Positions 1 to 7,157 are shown, numbered from the stretch's first letter. The stretch: DNA of 43,328 nucleotides from Firm-04 sp946413695 (GCA_946413695.1 CAMKLV010000023.1:1-43328); one strand, 5' to 3'. The notes: a model not told the origin generated them from the sequence alone. Numbers and translations: made by a program.

Positions 1-59
1 CATGACAAAAATCCTGCGCATCTATTCTTCAAGATTTAATTGGTACATCAATAATCATA
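1..59. other. Left-edge sequence, possible start of a minus-strand gene
   Basis: An ATG on the minus strand at 21-19 opens a frame running off the window, but its Shine-Dalgarno is weak, so no gene is called. The stretch at about 27-48 shares a near-identical block (AGATTTAATTGG, then T or A, then ACATCAATA) with the spoIIP leader at about 14027-14047, in the same orientation. This suggests a shared leader or repeat segment. Confidence 0.35.
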
Positions 60-139
60 TCAAAATGGGATTCCAAAGGGCTAATAGCCCTTTGGCGGGG
101 TATGGGGCAGCGCCCCATTATAAATCCATCGGAGATACC
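60..139 (-). repeat. Post-stop structured repeat, copy R1
   Basis: Read on the minus strand, the element starts three bases after the stop codon of the ABC ATPase gene with GGTATCTCCGATGGATTT, then AATGGGG, a GGGGCGCTGCCCC hairpin, a second hairpin with arms CCAAAGGGC and GCCCTTTGG, and ends with GGAATCCCATTTTG. The outer AATGGG and CCCATT can pair, enclosing the two hairpins. The same architecture follows the stop codons at 11332, 39143 and 41324. The outer stem followed by a short T run may act as a terminator for the transporter operon; that role is inferred. Confidence 0.8.
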
Positions 140-141
140 TC

Positions 142-867
142 TTAAAGCACCTTGGAGAGGAATTCTTTGAGGCGCGGGTTCTTCGGATTGCGGAAGAACT
201 CCTGCGGGGAATTCTGCTCCATGACAACACCGTCCGCCATGAACATCACGCGCGAGGCGACCTCTTTTGCAAAGCCCATCTCATGCGTCACAACAACCAT
301 TGTCATGCCGTCATCCGCGAGCTGCTTCATGAGCTGCAGAACCTCACCGACCATCTCCGGATCAAGCGCCGAGGTCGGCTCATCAAAGAGCATCACCTCC
401 GGATTCATCGCCAGTGCGCGCGCAATCGCAATGCGCTGCTTCTGTCCGCCGGAAAGCTGTGCAGGGTAGGCATCTGCTTTATCCGGCAGCCCGACACGCT
501 CGAGCAGCTCCATTGCCTTTTTCTCCGCCTGCGCCGCATCCATGCGCTTGAGCTTGACAGGCGCGAGTGTGATATTCTTCTTGATGGTCAGATGCGGAAA
601 CAGATTGAAGTGCTGGAACACCATGCCCATGCGCATCCGCACCTGATTGATCTCCTTATCGTGCAGGTGCGTGATCTCCTTGCCGTCAAAGCGGATTTCA
701 CCGCCTGTCGGGGTCTCCATCAGGTTCAGACATCGCAGAAACGTCGATTTGCCCGAGCCGGAAGGTCCGATGATGACAACCTTTTCGCCCTTGTCGATAT
801 GCTCGGTAATGCCGCGCAGCACCTTGGTTTTGTGAAAATCCTTTGTCAGATCCTTAACGTCGATCAT
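142..867 (-). CDS. Polar amino acid ABC transporter, ATP-binding protein
   Basis: Cytoplasmic ATPase of a polar amino acid uptake transporter (GlnQ/ArtM/HisP type). From the chosen start it is 241 residues, the usual family length. Visible motifs are Walker A GPSGSGKST at about 34-42, the Q-loop region VFQHFNLFPH, the signature LSGGQKQR, Walker B MLFDEPTSALD and the H-loop VVTHE. The ATG at 867 is chosen because AAAGGAGG lies about 10 bases upstream; the longer frame to 900 lacks such support and begins inside the permease gene. It overlaps the permease gene by 14 bases, so translation is probably coupled. Substrate specificity cannot be read from this subunit. The family assignment is secure. 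Confidence 0.95.
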   Translation of the reverse strand: MIDVKDLTKDFHKTKVLRGITEHIDKGEKVVIIGPSGSGKSTFLRCLNLMETPTGGEIRFDGKEITHLHDKEINQVRMRMGMVFQHFNLFPHLTIKKNITLAPVKLKRMDAAQAEKKAMELLERVGLPDKADAYPAQLSGGQKQRIAIARALAMNPEVMLFDEPTSALDPEMVGEVLQLMKQLADDGMTMVVVTHEMGFAKEVASRVMFMADGVVMEQNSPQEFFRNPKNPRLKEFLSKVL

Positions 868-1543
868 TTGCTGCGAGCCTCCTTTCGAGAATGCCGACAA
901 GCTTTGTCAGCACAACAACCATAACCAGATAGATCACGGCGACTGCCAGCAGCGGCAGGAACGCCGAAAATGTCTGCGAGCGGATGATATCGCCGCCCTT
1001 TGTCAGGTCTGCAATGGCGATATATCCGGCGACGGAAGTTTCCTTGAGCAGCACAATGGCTTCATTCGCCAGTGCGGGCAGGACATTCTTGAACGCCTGC
1101 GGCAGGATGATGTAAATCATGGTCTGAGTGTAGTTGAGACCGAGGCTTCTGCCTGCTTCGAGCTGTCCGACATCAATGGACATGATGCCGCCGCGGACAA
1201 TTTCCGCGACATATGCGCCGGAGTTGATGCCAAACGCAATCACCGCGACAAATGTCTTTGAGACCGGCACACTTGCAAAGATGACAAAATAAATGATGAG
1301 CAGCTGCACAACAACCGGCGTTCCGCGGATCACGGTGAGATACAGCCGGCAGATCAGATCCGGAATCAGCAGCTTTTTCGTGCGCAGATAGGTTGAGCGA
1401 ATGATCGCGACCAGAAATCCGAGTATCATGCCGAGACATACGGCAAGCGCAGTGATCAGCAGCGTTGTACAGAGGCCGTCCCAGAGGTATCTCCACCGGT
1501 CCGCCTCGATAAAATTCTGCCGGAAGCTTTCAGCAAAGCCCAT
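854..1543 (-). CDS. Polar amino acid ABC transporter, permease
   Basis: Membrane permease of the HisM/GlnP type, 229 residues from the ATG at 1543, with about five hydrophobic segments. The EAA loop that docks to the ATPase is seen as EAGRSLGLNYTQTMIYIILP. The longer frame begins with TTG at 1558, but GGAGGA sits seven bases before the internal ATG at 1543, which is preferred. It lies 56 bases after the binding-protein gene and overlaps the ATPase gene, forming a three-gene operon. A single permease gene implies a homodimeric channel, which is usual for this family. The exact amino acid carried is not determined by this sequence. Confidence 0.93.
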   Translation of the reverse strand: MGFAESFRQNFIEADRWRYLWDGLCTTLLITALAVCLGMILGFLVAIIRSTYLRTKKLLIPDLICRLYLTVIRGTPVVVQLLIIYFVIFASVPVSKTFVAVIAFGINSGAYVAEIVRGGIMSIDVGQLEAGRSLGLNYTQTMIYIILPQAFKNVLPALANEAIVLLKETSVAGYIAIADLTKGGDIIRSQTFSAFLPLLAVAVIYLVMVVVLTKLVGILERRLAANDRR

Positions 1544-1599
1544 GTTCCATTCCTCCAAAAAACAGCAGGGCTGACGCTGCAGCCCCTCTGTTGTTGTGT

Positions 1600-2382
1600 T
1601 TACTTTCTGACGATGACAACCTGATGTGTCACGGCGTAATTCTCCGTAAAGAGGACGTTCTTCTCACGCTCCGGTGTAACGGAAAGACCTGCGACACCGA
1701 CATCCGCCTTGCCGGACTGCACAGCCGGAATGATCGAATCAAATGCCATGTCCTCGATCAGGAGGTCATAGCCGAGATAATCGCAGACAGCGTTCATCAT
1801 ATCCACATCAAAGCCGACGATTTCGCTGCCCTGACGCTCCTCATAGGGCGGGAACTCCGCGTTCGTCGCCATAACGAGCTTGCCCTTCGGGCGGTCGAGA
1901 TCCTCACGCGGAACATAGGGGTGCTGACCCTTTTCGTCGCCCTCGTAGTTATCCTTGATCTCCTGCAGCGTGCCGTTATCGGTCAGCGCCTTGAGTGCAT
2001 CATTGAGCTCCTGCTGAAGCGCAGTGTTTTCGAGATTCAGTGCGATTGCATATTCCTCATCGGCAAATTCCTCGGCGAGAATCTCGATATCCGCATTCAT
2101 TTCGGTGAATGCCTTTGCGGTCTCGAGGTCCACGATCACGGCGTCGATCTTGCCCTGCTTGAGCGCCTGCACGCCGTCAGCCGCCTTGTTATATTTTTCA
2201 ACGGTTGCGTCCTCGATATCACCCGCGAGCGTATCGCCGGTTGTGCCGAGCTGCACGCCGATCACCTTGCCCTTGAGGTCCTCGATCGAGTGGACATTAT
2301 TTTTGAGGTTCGAGCCGCAGCCTGTCAGCAGCAGCATCGACATTGCAAGGGCAGAAAAGCCGACTGCGATTTTTTTCTTCAT
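1600..2382 (-). CDS. Circularly permuted amino acid-binding lipoprotein
   Basis: Extracytoplasmic solute-binding lipoprotein of the GlnH/ArtJ type, 260 residues from the ATG at 2382 (AAGGAAG upstream; the TTG at 2391 is less likely). The signal peptide ends in lipobox LLTGC with Cys22. The order of the halves is unusual. SIEDLKGKVIGVQLGTTGD, normally mid-protein, starts at about residue 32 and the usual C-terminal helices (DNGTLQEIKDNY) end near 146. After a linker (about 147-166), the usual mature N-terminus KLVMATNAEFPPYE follows at about 168, and the protein ends with the first hinge strand QVVIVRK. Likely ligand contacts remain: Asp85 in VDLET and Arg239 in TPERE. It heads the operon and has its own promoter. 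Family membership is certain; folding and activity of the permuted form are inferred. Confidence 0.93.
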   Translation of the reverse strand: MKKKIAVGFSALAMSMLLLTGCGSNLKNNVHSIEDLKGKVIGVQLGTTGDTLAGDIEDATVEKYNKAADGVQALKQGKIDAVIVDLETAKAFTEMNADIEILAEEFADEEYAIALNLENTALQQELNDALKALTDNGTLQEIKDNYEGDEKGQHPYVPREDLDRPKGKLVMATNAEFPPYEERQGSEIVGFDVDMMNAVCDYLGYDLLIEDMAFDSIIPAVQSGKADVGVAGLSVTPEREKNVLFTENYAVTHQVVIVRK

Positions 2383-2444
2383 AATAACCAACTTCCTTTC
2401 CAGATTCAGACAAATGATAGACTGATTCCATCTATATATAATGT

Positions 2445-2473
2445 ATTATAGCACATTCAATTTGAATAATCAA
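2445..2473 (-). promoter_or_regulatory. Promoter of the amino acid transporter operon
   Basis: Minus-strand TTGATT, 17 bases, TATAAT: a near-consensus sigma-A promoter giving a leader of about 55 bases. The spacer contains the inverted repeat ATTCAA-A-TTGAAT, placed where a repressor could bind. The regulator is unknown. Confidence 0.8.
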
Positions 2474-2554
2474 GCATTTTTGCCGTATCACGCAATTATT
2501 CATGCATAATCACAGATATTCAAATTCCCGATTCATCATGTTTATATAAAAAAC

Positions 2555-2584
2555 AAAAACCGCCTCTTTTCAGAAGCGGTTTTT
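2555..2584. terminator. Hairpin terminator after tRNA-Val, possibly bidirectional
   Basis: A stem of about 12 bp, with arms AAAACCGCTTCT and AGAGGCGGTTTT on the minus strand, is flanked by A/T runs on both sides. It lies just 3' of the tRNA-Val gene. Confidence 0.8.
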
Positions 2585-2588
2585 CGGA

Positions 2589-2662
2589 TGAGGATGAGCG
2601 GACTTGAACCGATGACCCCCTGCATGTCAAGCAGGTACTCTAACCAACTGAGCTACACCCTC
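2589..2662 (-). tRNA. tRNA-Val (anticodon GAC)
   Basis: The minus strand folds as a tRNA. Acceptor GAGGGTG pairs with CATCCTC; the D arm is AGCTCAGTTGGTTAGAG; the anticodon stem CCTGC/GCAGG encloses loop TTGACAT (anticodon GAC, codon GUC); the T loop is TTCAAGT. One mismatch is seen in the T stem. The discriminator is A and CCA is not encoded. Confidence 0.95.
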
Positions 2663-2739
2663 ACAACAGAACCTATTATAACACAAGATTCCGGATTTGT
2701 CAACCCCTTTTTGAGATTTTTTTGATTTTTATGCAGAAA

Positions 2740-2771
2740 GCGGCACCGGTGCAGATAAAACCCGGTGCCGC
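2740..2771 (-). terminator. Hairpin after the Spo0A-like gene
   Basis: Perfect stem arms CGGCACCGG and CCGGTGCCG lie 47 bases past the stop codon of the Spo0A-like gene. The following T run is interrupted, so termination may be partial. The rest of 2663-2817 shows nothing further. Confidence 0.55.
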
Positions 2772-2817
2772 GCAGTTACATCTTATATTGAGAAAGCCCG
2801 CTGCGGTACATCAGCGG

Positions 2818-3561
2818 TCAGCCGTAACGTCTGGAATTCTGCTCGGTACGCAGCCAATCGACGGCGAAGGAAATAAACTCGGAATTGGTCATGCGGTGCC
2901 CGTCGCGGATGCCGAATTCCAGCCCGATCTTTCTGTCAGCATTCTCCCATGCCTGAATGATCGCGTGCCGGATTGAGCGCTCCACGCGCGCAGGTGTGCT
3001 GTGGTGCATCTGCGCCACAACAGGATAGATCAGATTCATCATGCAGCCGCTCCGGATATCCCGCTGATAGGCGGTCACGATTGCGCAGCGCAGATGATGA
3101 AACCCGCGCAGATTGGTCGGGATGCCGAAGCTGTGCAGCAGATGCGTAACGGCAAGCTCGGGATCATCCGTCTGCATGCAGCTGTTTGAGGTTGCGCGAA
3201 TACCGCAGAGCCGCTGCACATAGGCAATAAAATCCGCAGTATTCTGCGGATACGGAATGTAGTGGACGCCCTGCTGTGTCAGAATCTGCGCAAGTCCGTC
3301 ATTTTTCTCACGGTAAAGCACGAGGATCGAAATCTCCGAATGCCGAAGCATCTCCTCGGTCAGCACAGGGACATGCACGGTCTCTGCGGTCAGGTTGAGG
3401 ATCAGGACATCGGCATGCTCCATGCGGACAGCATGCGTCAGAACATCATGCCGCTGCAGTCTGGTCACTGCCCATATTCCCTCTCCGGCGAAGCTTGCTG
3501 CGATTTTTGATGCAAATTCATCACCGATGTCGCCGATGATGATGCGAAGTTGTTTTGTCAT
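2818..3561 (-). CDS. Spo0A-like regulator with a degenerate receiver domain
   Basis: A 247-residue protein with the two-domain plan of the sporulation master regulator Spo0A. The C-terminal half (about 130-245) matches the Spo0A DNA-binding domain: HLLHSFGIPTNLRGFHHLR, then the recognition-helix region STPARVERSIRHAI and TNSEFISFAVDWLR. The N-terminal half is receiver-like but lacks the phosphorylation machinery. The phospho-acceptor Asp is Asn56 (LILNLT), the acidic pair keeps only Asp11, the switch Thr position is Tyr83 and the conserved Lys is Tyr104 (YIPYP). The start is supported by AAAGGAG. It probably binds 0A-box-like DNA without phosphorelay control. Whether it replaces or accompanies a normal Spo0A cannot be told here. 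It is divergent from the membrane protein gene at 3650/3746. Confidence 0.88.
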   Translation of the reverse strand: MTKQLRIIIGDIGDEFASKIAASFAGEGIWAVTRLQRHDVLTHAVRMEHADVLILNLTAETVHVPVLTEEMLRHSEISILVLYREKNDGLAQILTQQGVHYIPYPQNTADFIAYVQRLCGIRATSNSCMQTDDPELAVTHLLHSFGIPTNLRGFHHLRCAIVTAYQRDIRSGCMMNLIYPVVAQMHHSTPARVERSIRHAIIQAWENADRKIGLEFGIRDGHRMTNSEFISFAVDWLRTEQNSRRYG

Positions 3562-3649
3562 TTGCTTCTCCTTTTCTTTTTTTCTTTATCTGCGTTCACT
3601 ATTATATCAGATGTATAATTGCCGTGTCAAGGGACGATCTTGCGCAGAT

Positions 3650-4228
3650 ATGTCGAATTACGCACAATATATGCAGAAATTGTCGAATCAGCCGCACCGG
3701 ACATATCGTCAGATTCCGCCGCATATCCTTTTTGGGGGGATTGCAATGCGAACGTGTTTCTGTTCCGTATTCTTATGCGGTATACCGGTTTCCGTGCTCG
3801 GGATGCTCGGGGCTGCGGCGCTGCTGACCGCTGCCGATCTGCCGTTTTCCTGTTATCATGTCATTGCGGTGCTGCCGCTGCTCTGCGGATGTCTGCTCTC
3901 CGGATACCGCGCCGGCAAAGCCGCACGCCGGAACGGATGGCAGAACGGCTTTGCTGCGGCACTCCTGCTGACGGCAATCTGGTATGCCGCCGCCTGTTTT
4001 TTCTGCCGCAGGAGCATTCTGCCGGTGCTGCTGATTCTTTCTTTGCCCTGCGGAATGCTCGGCGGCGTTCTCGGTGTCAATACAAAGCTGCCGCTCCCGA
4101 AGCGCCGGCATCACGGCGCAGCGCGCATCCCGCGCGGGATTCTGCTGGGATGCAAAGCCGCTGCGGGCAGGCGCCGTGCAAGGCGGAATCAGACAGTCTC
4201 CGGCAGAGATGAGACGAAAAACTGTTGA
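3650..4228 (+). CDS. TIGR04086-like membrane protein
   Basis: Small integral membrane protein with four hydrophobic stretches (GIPVSVLGMLGAAALL, CYHVIAVLPLLCGCLL, FAAALLLTAIWYAAACFF, ILPVLLILSLPCGMLGGVLG). The pattern SGYRAGKAARRNGWQNG after the second segment and LGGVLGVN after the fourth resemble the TIGR04086 membrane family of Clostridia; its function is unknown. Two starts are possible. The ATG at 3650 gives 192 residues but has no good Shine-Dalgarno. The ATG at 3746 follows GGGGGG by six bases and is the better start by that test, giving 160 residues. With the shorter start, the 0A-box-like pair would lie upstream of the gene. The basic, Arg-rich tail after residue 117 of the short form is longer than I expect for the family. 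Confidence 0.65.
   Translation: MSNYAQYMQKLSNQPHRTYRQIPPHILFGGIAMRTCFCSVFLCGIPVSVLGMLGAAALLTAADLPFSCYHVIAVLPLLCGCLLSGYRAGKAARRNGWQNGFAAALLLTAIWYAAACFFCRRSILPVLLILSLPCGMLGGVLGVNTKLPLPKRRHHGAARIPRGILLGCKAAAGRRRARRNQTVSGRDETKNC
3651..3687 (+). promoter_or_regulatory. Pair of 0A-box-like sites
   Basis: TGTCGAA at 3651-3657 and TTGTCGAA at 3680-3687 match the known Spo0A box core (TGTCGAA). They are in the same orientation and 29 bp apart start to start for the shared core would place them near three helical turns. They lie just beside the divergent Spo0A-like gene. Binding is inferred. Confidence 0.45.
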
Positions 4229-4296
4229 TAATTTTCTTTCAATCCCGCGAAATTTTATGCATCCATACAAAGAATGTGAAAAGATGAAGAAAACCC

Positions 4297-4324
4297 TTGA
4301 TTTTTTTCCAAAACATGATACAAT
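4297..4324 (+). promoter_or_regulatory. groESL promoter
   Basis: TTGATT, 16 bases, TACAAT. The start site would fall at the left edge of the CIRCE element, as expected for HrcA-repressed promoters. Confidence 0.85.
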
Positions 4325-4328
4325 AGAT

Positions 4329-4378
4329 TTAGCACTCGGAGATAAAGAGTGCTAAGAATCGCTCGCATAGAGTGCTAA
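4329..4378 (+). promoter_or_regulatory. CIRCE operator with an extra half-site
   Basis: TTAGCACTC (4329-4337), nine bases, GAGTGCTAA (4347-4355) is a perfect CIRCE, the binding site of the heat-shock repressor HrcA. A third perfect half-site GAGTGCTAA follows at 4370-4378. HrcA itself is not in the window. Confidence 0.95.
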
Positions 4379-4434
4379 TTGACCGGAAACCGCCGCTCCG
4401 GAGGCTTCCGAGTATAGAACAGGAGGAACCTATC

Positions 4435-4719
4435 ATGACTATTAAACCTTTGGCAGACAGAGTTGTGATCCGCATGACTGAAGCGGAGGAGACCACGAAG
4501 GGCGGCATCATTCTGACCGCATCTGCGCAGGAGAAACCGCAGGTCGCAGAGGTCATTGCAGTCGGTCCCGGCGGTGTCGTGGACGGCAAGGAAGTCACCA
4601 TGTATGTGAAGGTCGGTGACAAGGTGCTGCTCAGCAAGTATGCAGGCACTGAGGTCAAGCTGGACGGTCAGGAATACACGATTGTCAAGCAGAACGATAT
4701 TCTCGCAATCGTCGAGTAA
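4435..4719 (+). CDS. groES: Co-chaperonin GroES
   Basis: Ten-kilodalton lid of the GroEL chaperonin, 94 residues, the normal length. It begins MTIKPLADRVVIR, has the mobile-loop region EETTKGGIILT, and ends with EYTIVKQNDILAIVE, all typical. AGGAGG stands seven bases before the ATG at 4435. It is the first gene of the heat-shock operon, directly downstream of promoter and CIRCE, 44 bases before groEL. It caps the GroEL cavity in the cytoplasm during protein folding. HrcA repression is a firm expectation from the operator. Confidence 0.98.
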   Translation: MTIKPLADRVVIRMTEAEETTKGGIILTASAQEKPQVAEVIAVGPGGVVDGKEVTMYVKVGDKVLLSKYAGTEVKLDGQEYTIVKQNDILAIVE

Positions 4720-4763
4720 TCGGCGGCTGATAACTGATTGATTCTGAAAGGAGCATATACACC

Positions 4764-6389
4764 ATGGCAAAAGATCTGAAATACGGCGAGGAAGCAAGAA
4801 AGGCGCTTCAGGCCGGTATTGATAAGCTGGCGGATACCGTCAAAATCACGCTCGGACCGAAGGGCAGAAATGTTGTCCTCGATAAGAAGTTCGGCGCACC
4901 GCTGATCACCAATGACGGCGTGACCATCGCAAAGGAGATCGAGCTTGAGGACCCGTTCGAGAACATGGGCGCACAGCTCGTCAAGGAGGTCTCCGTCAAG
5001 ACAAACGATGCAGCCGGTGACGGTACCACAACCGCTACCCTGCTCGCACAGGCGATCGTCCGCGAGGGCATGAAGAACATCGCAGCAGGTGCAAACCCGA
5101 TGATCCTGAAGAAGGGTCTTGACAAGGCTGTCAACACCGCTGTTGAAACCGTCAAGTCCAACTCCAAGACCATTGACGGCAGCGCAGATATCGCAAGAGT
5201 TGCAACGATCTCCTCTGCAGATGAGACCATCGGCAAGCTGATCGCTGAGGCAATGGAGAAGGTCTCCAAGGACGGCGTTATCACGATTGAAGAATCCAAG
5301 ACCGCTGAGACCTACAGCGAGGTTGTGGAAGGTATGCAGTTTGACCGCGGCTATGTCAGCCCGTACATGGTCACCGATACCGACAAGATGGAAGCCGTCT
5401 ATGACGATGCATTCCTGCTGATCACAGATAAGAAGATTTCCAACATTCAGGAGATTCTGCCGCTGCTCGAGCAGATCGTCCAGAGCGGCAAGCGCCTTGT
5501 CATCATCGCTGAGGATGTCGAGGGCGAGGCTCTGACCACGCTGATCCTGAACAATCTCCGCGGCACATTCAAGTGCGCAGCGGTCAAGGCACCGGGCTTC
5601 GGCGACCGCCGCAAGGAGATGCTCAAGGATATCGCAACGCTGACCGGCGGCGAGGTCATCACCGCTGATCTCGGTCTTGAGCTCAAGGATACCCAGCTGA
5701 CACAGCTCGGCCGTGCACGTCAGGTTGTCATCTCCAAGGAGAACACAATCATTGTTGACGGCGCAGGCGATTCTGAGGCAATCAAGGCAAGAGTTGCACA
5801 GATCCGCGCAGAGATCGAGAACTCCACTTCCGATTTCGACCGCGAGAAGCTGCAGGAGCGTCTTGCAAAGCTCGTCGGCGGTGTCGCTGTCATCAAGGTC
5901 GGTGCACCGACTGAGATCGAAATGAAGGAAAAGAAGCTCCGCGTCGAGGATGCACTCGCTGCAACAAAGGCTGCAGTCGAGGAGGGCATCGTCGCAGGCG
6001 GCGGTGTTGCACTGCTGAATGCGGCTGACGCTGTCCAGAAGCTCGTTGATTCGCTCGAGGGCGATGAGAAGACCGGTGCAAAGATCATTCTCCGCGCACT
6101 GGAGGAGCCGATCCGTCAGATCGCTGCAAACGCAGGTCTCGAGGGCTCTGTCATCATCGAGAACATCAAGCGCGCAAACAAGCCCGGCTACGGCTTCAAC
6201 GCATATTCTGAGGAGTATGTTGATATGATTCCTGCCGGTATCGTTGATCCGACCAAGGTTACACGTTCCGCACTGGAAAATGCAGCATCCGTTGCAGCAA
6301 TGGTGCTGACCACCGAGAGCCTTGTCACCGATATCAAGGAGCCGCTCCCGCCTGCACCCGCAATGCCTGCCGGCGGCATGGATTACTGA
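4764..6389 (+). CDS. groEL: Chaperonin GroEL
   Basis: Sixty-kilodalton ATP-driven folding chaperonin, 541 residues. It shows the ATP-binding sequences TLGPKGRNV near 30-38 and GDGTTTATLLA near 85-95, and the classic signature AAVEEGIVAGGGVALL near 400. The C-terminal tail is PAMPAGGMDY, with a single GGM followed by DY instead of the longer GGM repeats of many GroELs. AAAGGAG precedes the ATG by about ten bases. Transcribed with groES under CIRCE control. A strong hairpin terminator follows at about 6469. Confidence 0.99.
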   Translation: MAKDLKYGEEARKALQAGIDKLADTVKITLGPKGRNVVLDKKFGAPLITNDGVTIAKEIELEDPFENMGAQLVKEVSVKTNDAAGDGTTTATLLAQAIVREGMKNIAAGANPMILKKGLDKAVNTAVETVKSNSKTIDGSADIARVATISSADETIGKLIAEAMEKVSKDGVITIEESKTAETYSEVVEGMQFDRGYVSPYMVTDTDKMEAVYDDAFLLITDKKISNIQEILPLLEQIVQSGKRLVIIAEDVEGEALTTLILNNLRGTFKCAAVKAPGFGDRRKEMLKDIATLTGGEVITADLGLELKDTQLTQLGRARQVVISKENTIIVDGAGDSEAIKARVAQIRAEIENSTSDFDREKLQERLAKLVGGVAVIKVGAPTEIEMKEKKLRVEDALAATKAAVEEGIVAGGGVALLNAADAVQKLVDSLEGDEKTGAKIILRALEEPIRQIAANAGLEGSVIIENIKRANKPGYGFNAYSEEYVDMIPAGIVDPTKVTRSALENAASVAAMVLTTESLVTDIKEPLPPAPAMPAGGMDY

Positions 6390-6412
6390 TATCCCGCAGC
6401 GCAAAAAAAATA

Positions 6413-6449
6413 TCATGGGGTTCGGGGAGATATCTCCGGACCCCATATT
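6413..6449 (+). repeat. Short stem-loop resembling the post-stop repeat (R6)
   Basis: Twenty-six bases after the groEL stop, ATGGGG pairs with CCCCAT around an inner GGAGATATCTCC palindrome. The outer AATGGGG/CCCCATT-like stem resembles copies R1-R5, but the GGTATCTCCGATGG head is missing, so membership is uncertain. Confidence 0.4.
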
Positions 6450-6468
6450 GATCTGTAAATCAAAGAAA

Positions 6469-6503
6469 CCGCTCCAATCAGCACGGATTGGAGCGGCTTT
6501 TTC
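6469..6503. terminator. Bidirectional terminator between groEL and vanZ
   Basis: CCGCTCCAATC pairs with GATTGGAGCGG, with T runs on both sides. It serves groEL on the plus strand and the VanZ-family gene on the minus strand, whose stop codon lies in it. Confidence 0.85.
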
Positions 6504-7008
6504 ATTTTGAAGTGATCCTGCGGAAAAAACAGAATATGAGATACGGAACAGTGAACAGCAGCCAGCCGATCACACAGCCGCAGAGATTGAGCAGGATATC
6601 ATCGACATCAAAGGAGCCGAGGAATGTCAGCACCTGCGAGAGTTCGATAAACAGAATCAGCAGCAGGCAGGTAACGGAACATGTGAGAGGACGCCGCTGC
6701 TTTTCAAAGAAGAACGGCAGAAAGAACCCCGCCGGAATAAAGATCAGGATATTGCCCACAATCTGATTCATGATTTTATCATAAAGCGAAAATGACGATA
6801 CCAGCGAAAGAAACGGGCGAATGGATTTCAGCGGCACAAGATTGGTATACCGGAGGACCACTTCCCAATAGCCCTGCGATTTTGCCAGCGAGAGACGGTA
6901 GGCACAGGCAGAAACGCCCTTCACATAGAGCAGCACCACCATCAGAATGATATAGACCAGACAGCATGTGCCCATAAACAGCCTGCCGGTTTCCTTGATT
7001 CCTTTCAT
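6502..7008 (-). CDS. VanZ-family membrane protein
   Basis: A 168-residue protein with about four membrane segments (residues about 12-30, 83-103, 110-125 and 140-160). The family pattern is clear: NLVPLKSI, then GNILIFIPAGFFLPF, then IELSQVLTFLGSFDVDDILLNLCGCVIGW. VanZ proteins give low-level teicoplanin resistance in enterococci, but most homologues have unknown roles, so no resistance is inferred. GGAG lies seven bases before the ATG. It is a single-gene unit with its own promoter and shares a terminator with groEL. Confidence 0.88.
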   Translation of the reverse strand: MKGIKETGRLFMGTCCLVYIILMVVLLYVKGVSACAYRLSLAKSQGYWEVVLRYTNLVPLKSIRPFLSLVSSFSLYDKIMNQIVGNILIFIPAGFFLPFFFEKQRRPLTCSVTCLLLILFIELSQVLTFLGSFDVDDILLNLCGCVIGWLLFTVPYLIFCFFRRITSK

Positions 7009-7038
7009 GTAATCTCCTCACTTTTTTCTGATGCTATC

Positions 7039-7067
7039 ATTATAGCATAAAGCAAGGGCGGTTTCAA
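7039..7067 (-). promoter_or_regulatory. Promoter of the VanZ-family gene
   Basis: Minus-strand TTGAAA, 17 bases, TATAAT, about 30 bases before the start codon. Confidence 0.8.
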
Positions 7068-7157
7068 GCAAATAAACATGAAGATTTCATGAGGGTTTAC
7101 GGAAGATTTCTTTGAAGCTGCGGTGCCGGAGCCGTGTGCTCTGCCAACTGCAAATAG

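Noticed and set aside
4222..4230. DnaA-box-like TTATCAACA on the minus strand before groES
   Set aside because: An isolated nine-base match far from dnaA; likely chance in AT-rich DNA.
3773..4270. 165-codon minus-strand frame over the TIGR04086-like gene
   Set aside because: Low-complexity antisense frame rich in Arg, Gln and Ala; the plus strand gives clean membrane segments.
4668..6446. 592-codon open frame on the minus strand opposite groEL
   Set aside because: It is the mirror of groEL, with Cys- and Leu-rich nonsense sequence caused by the codon bias of the real gene; no ribosome site.
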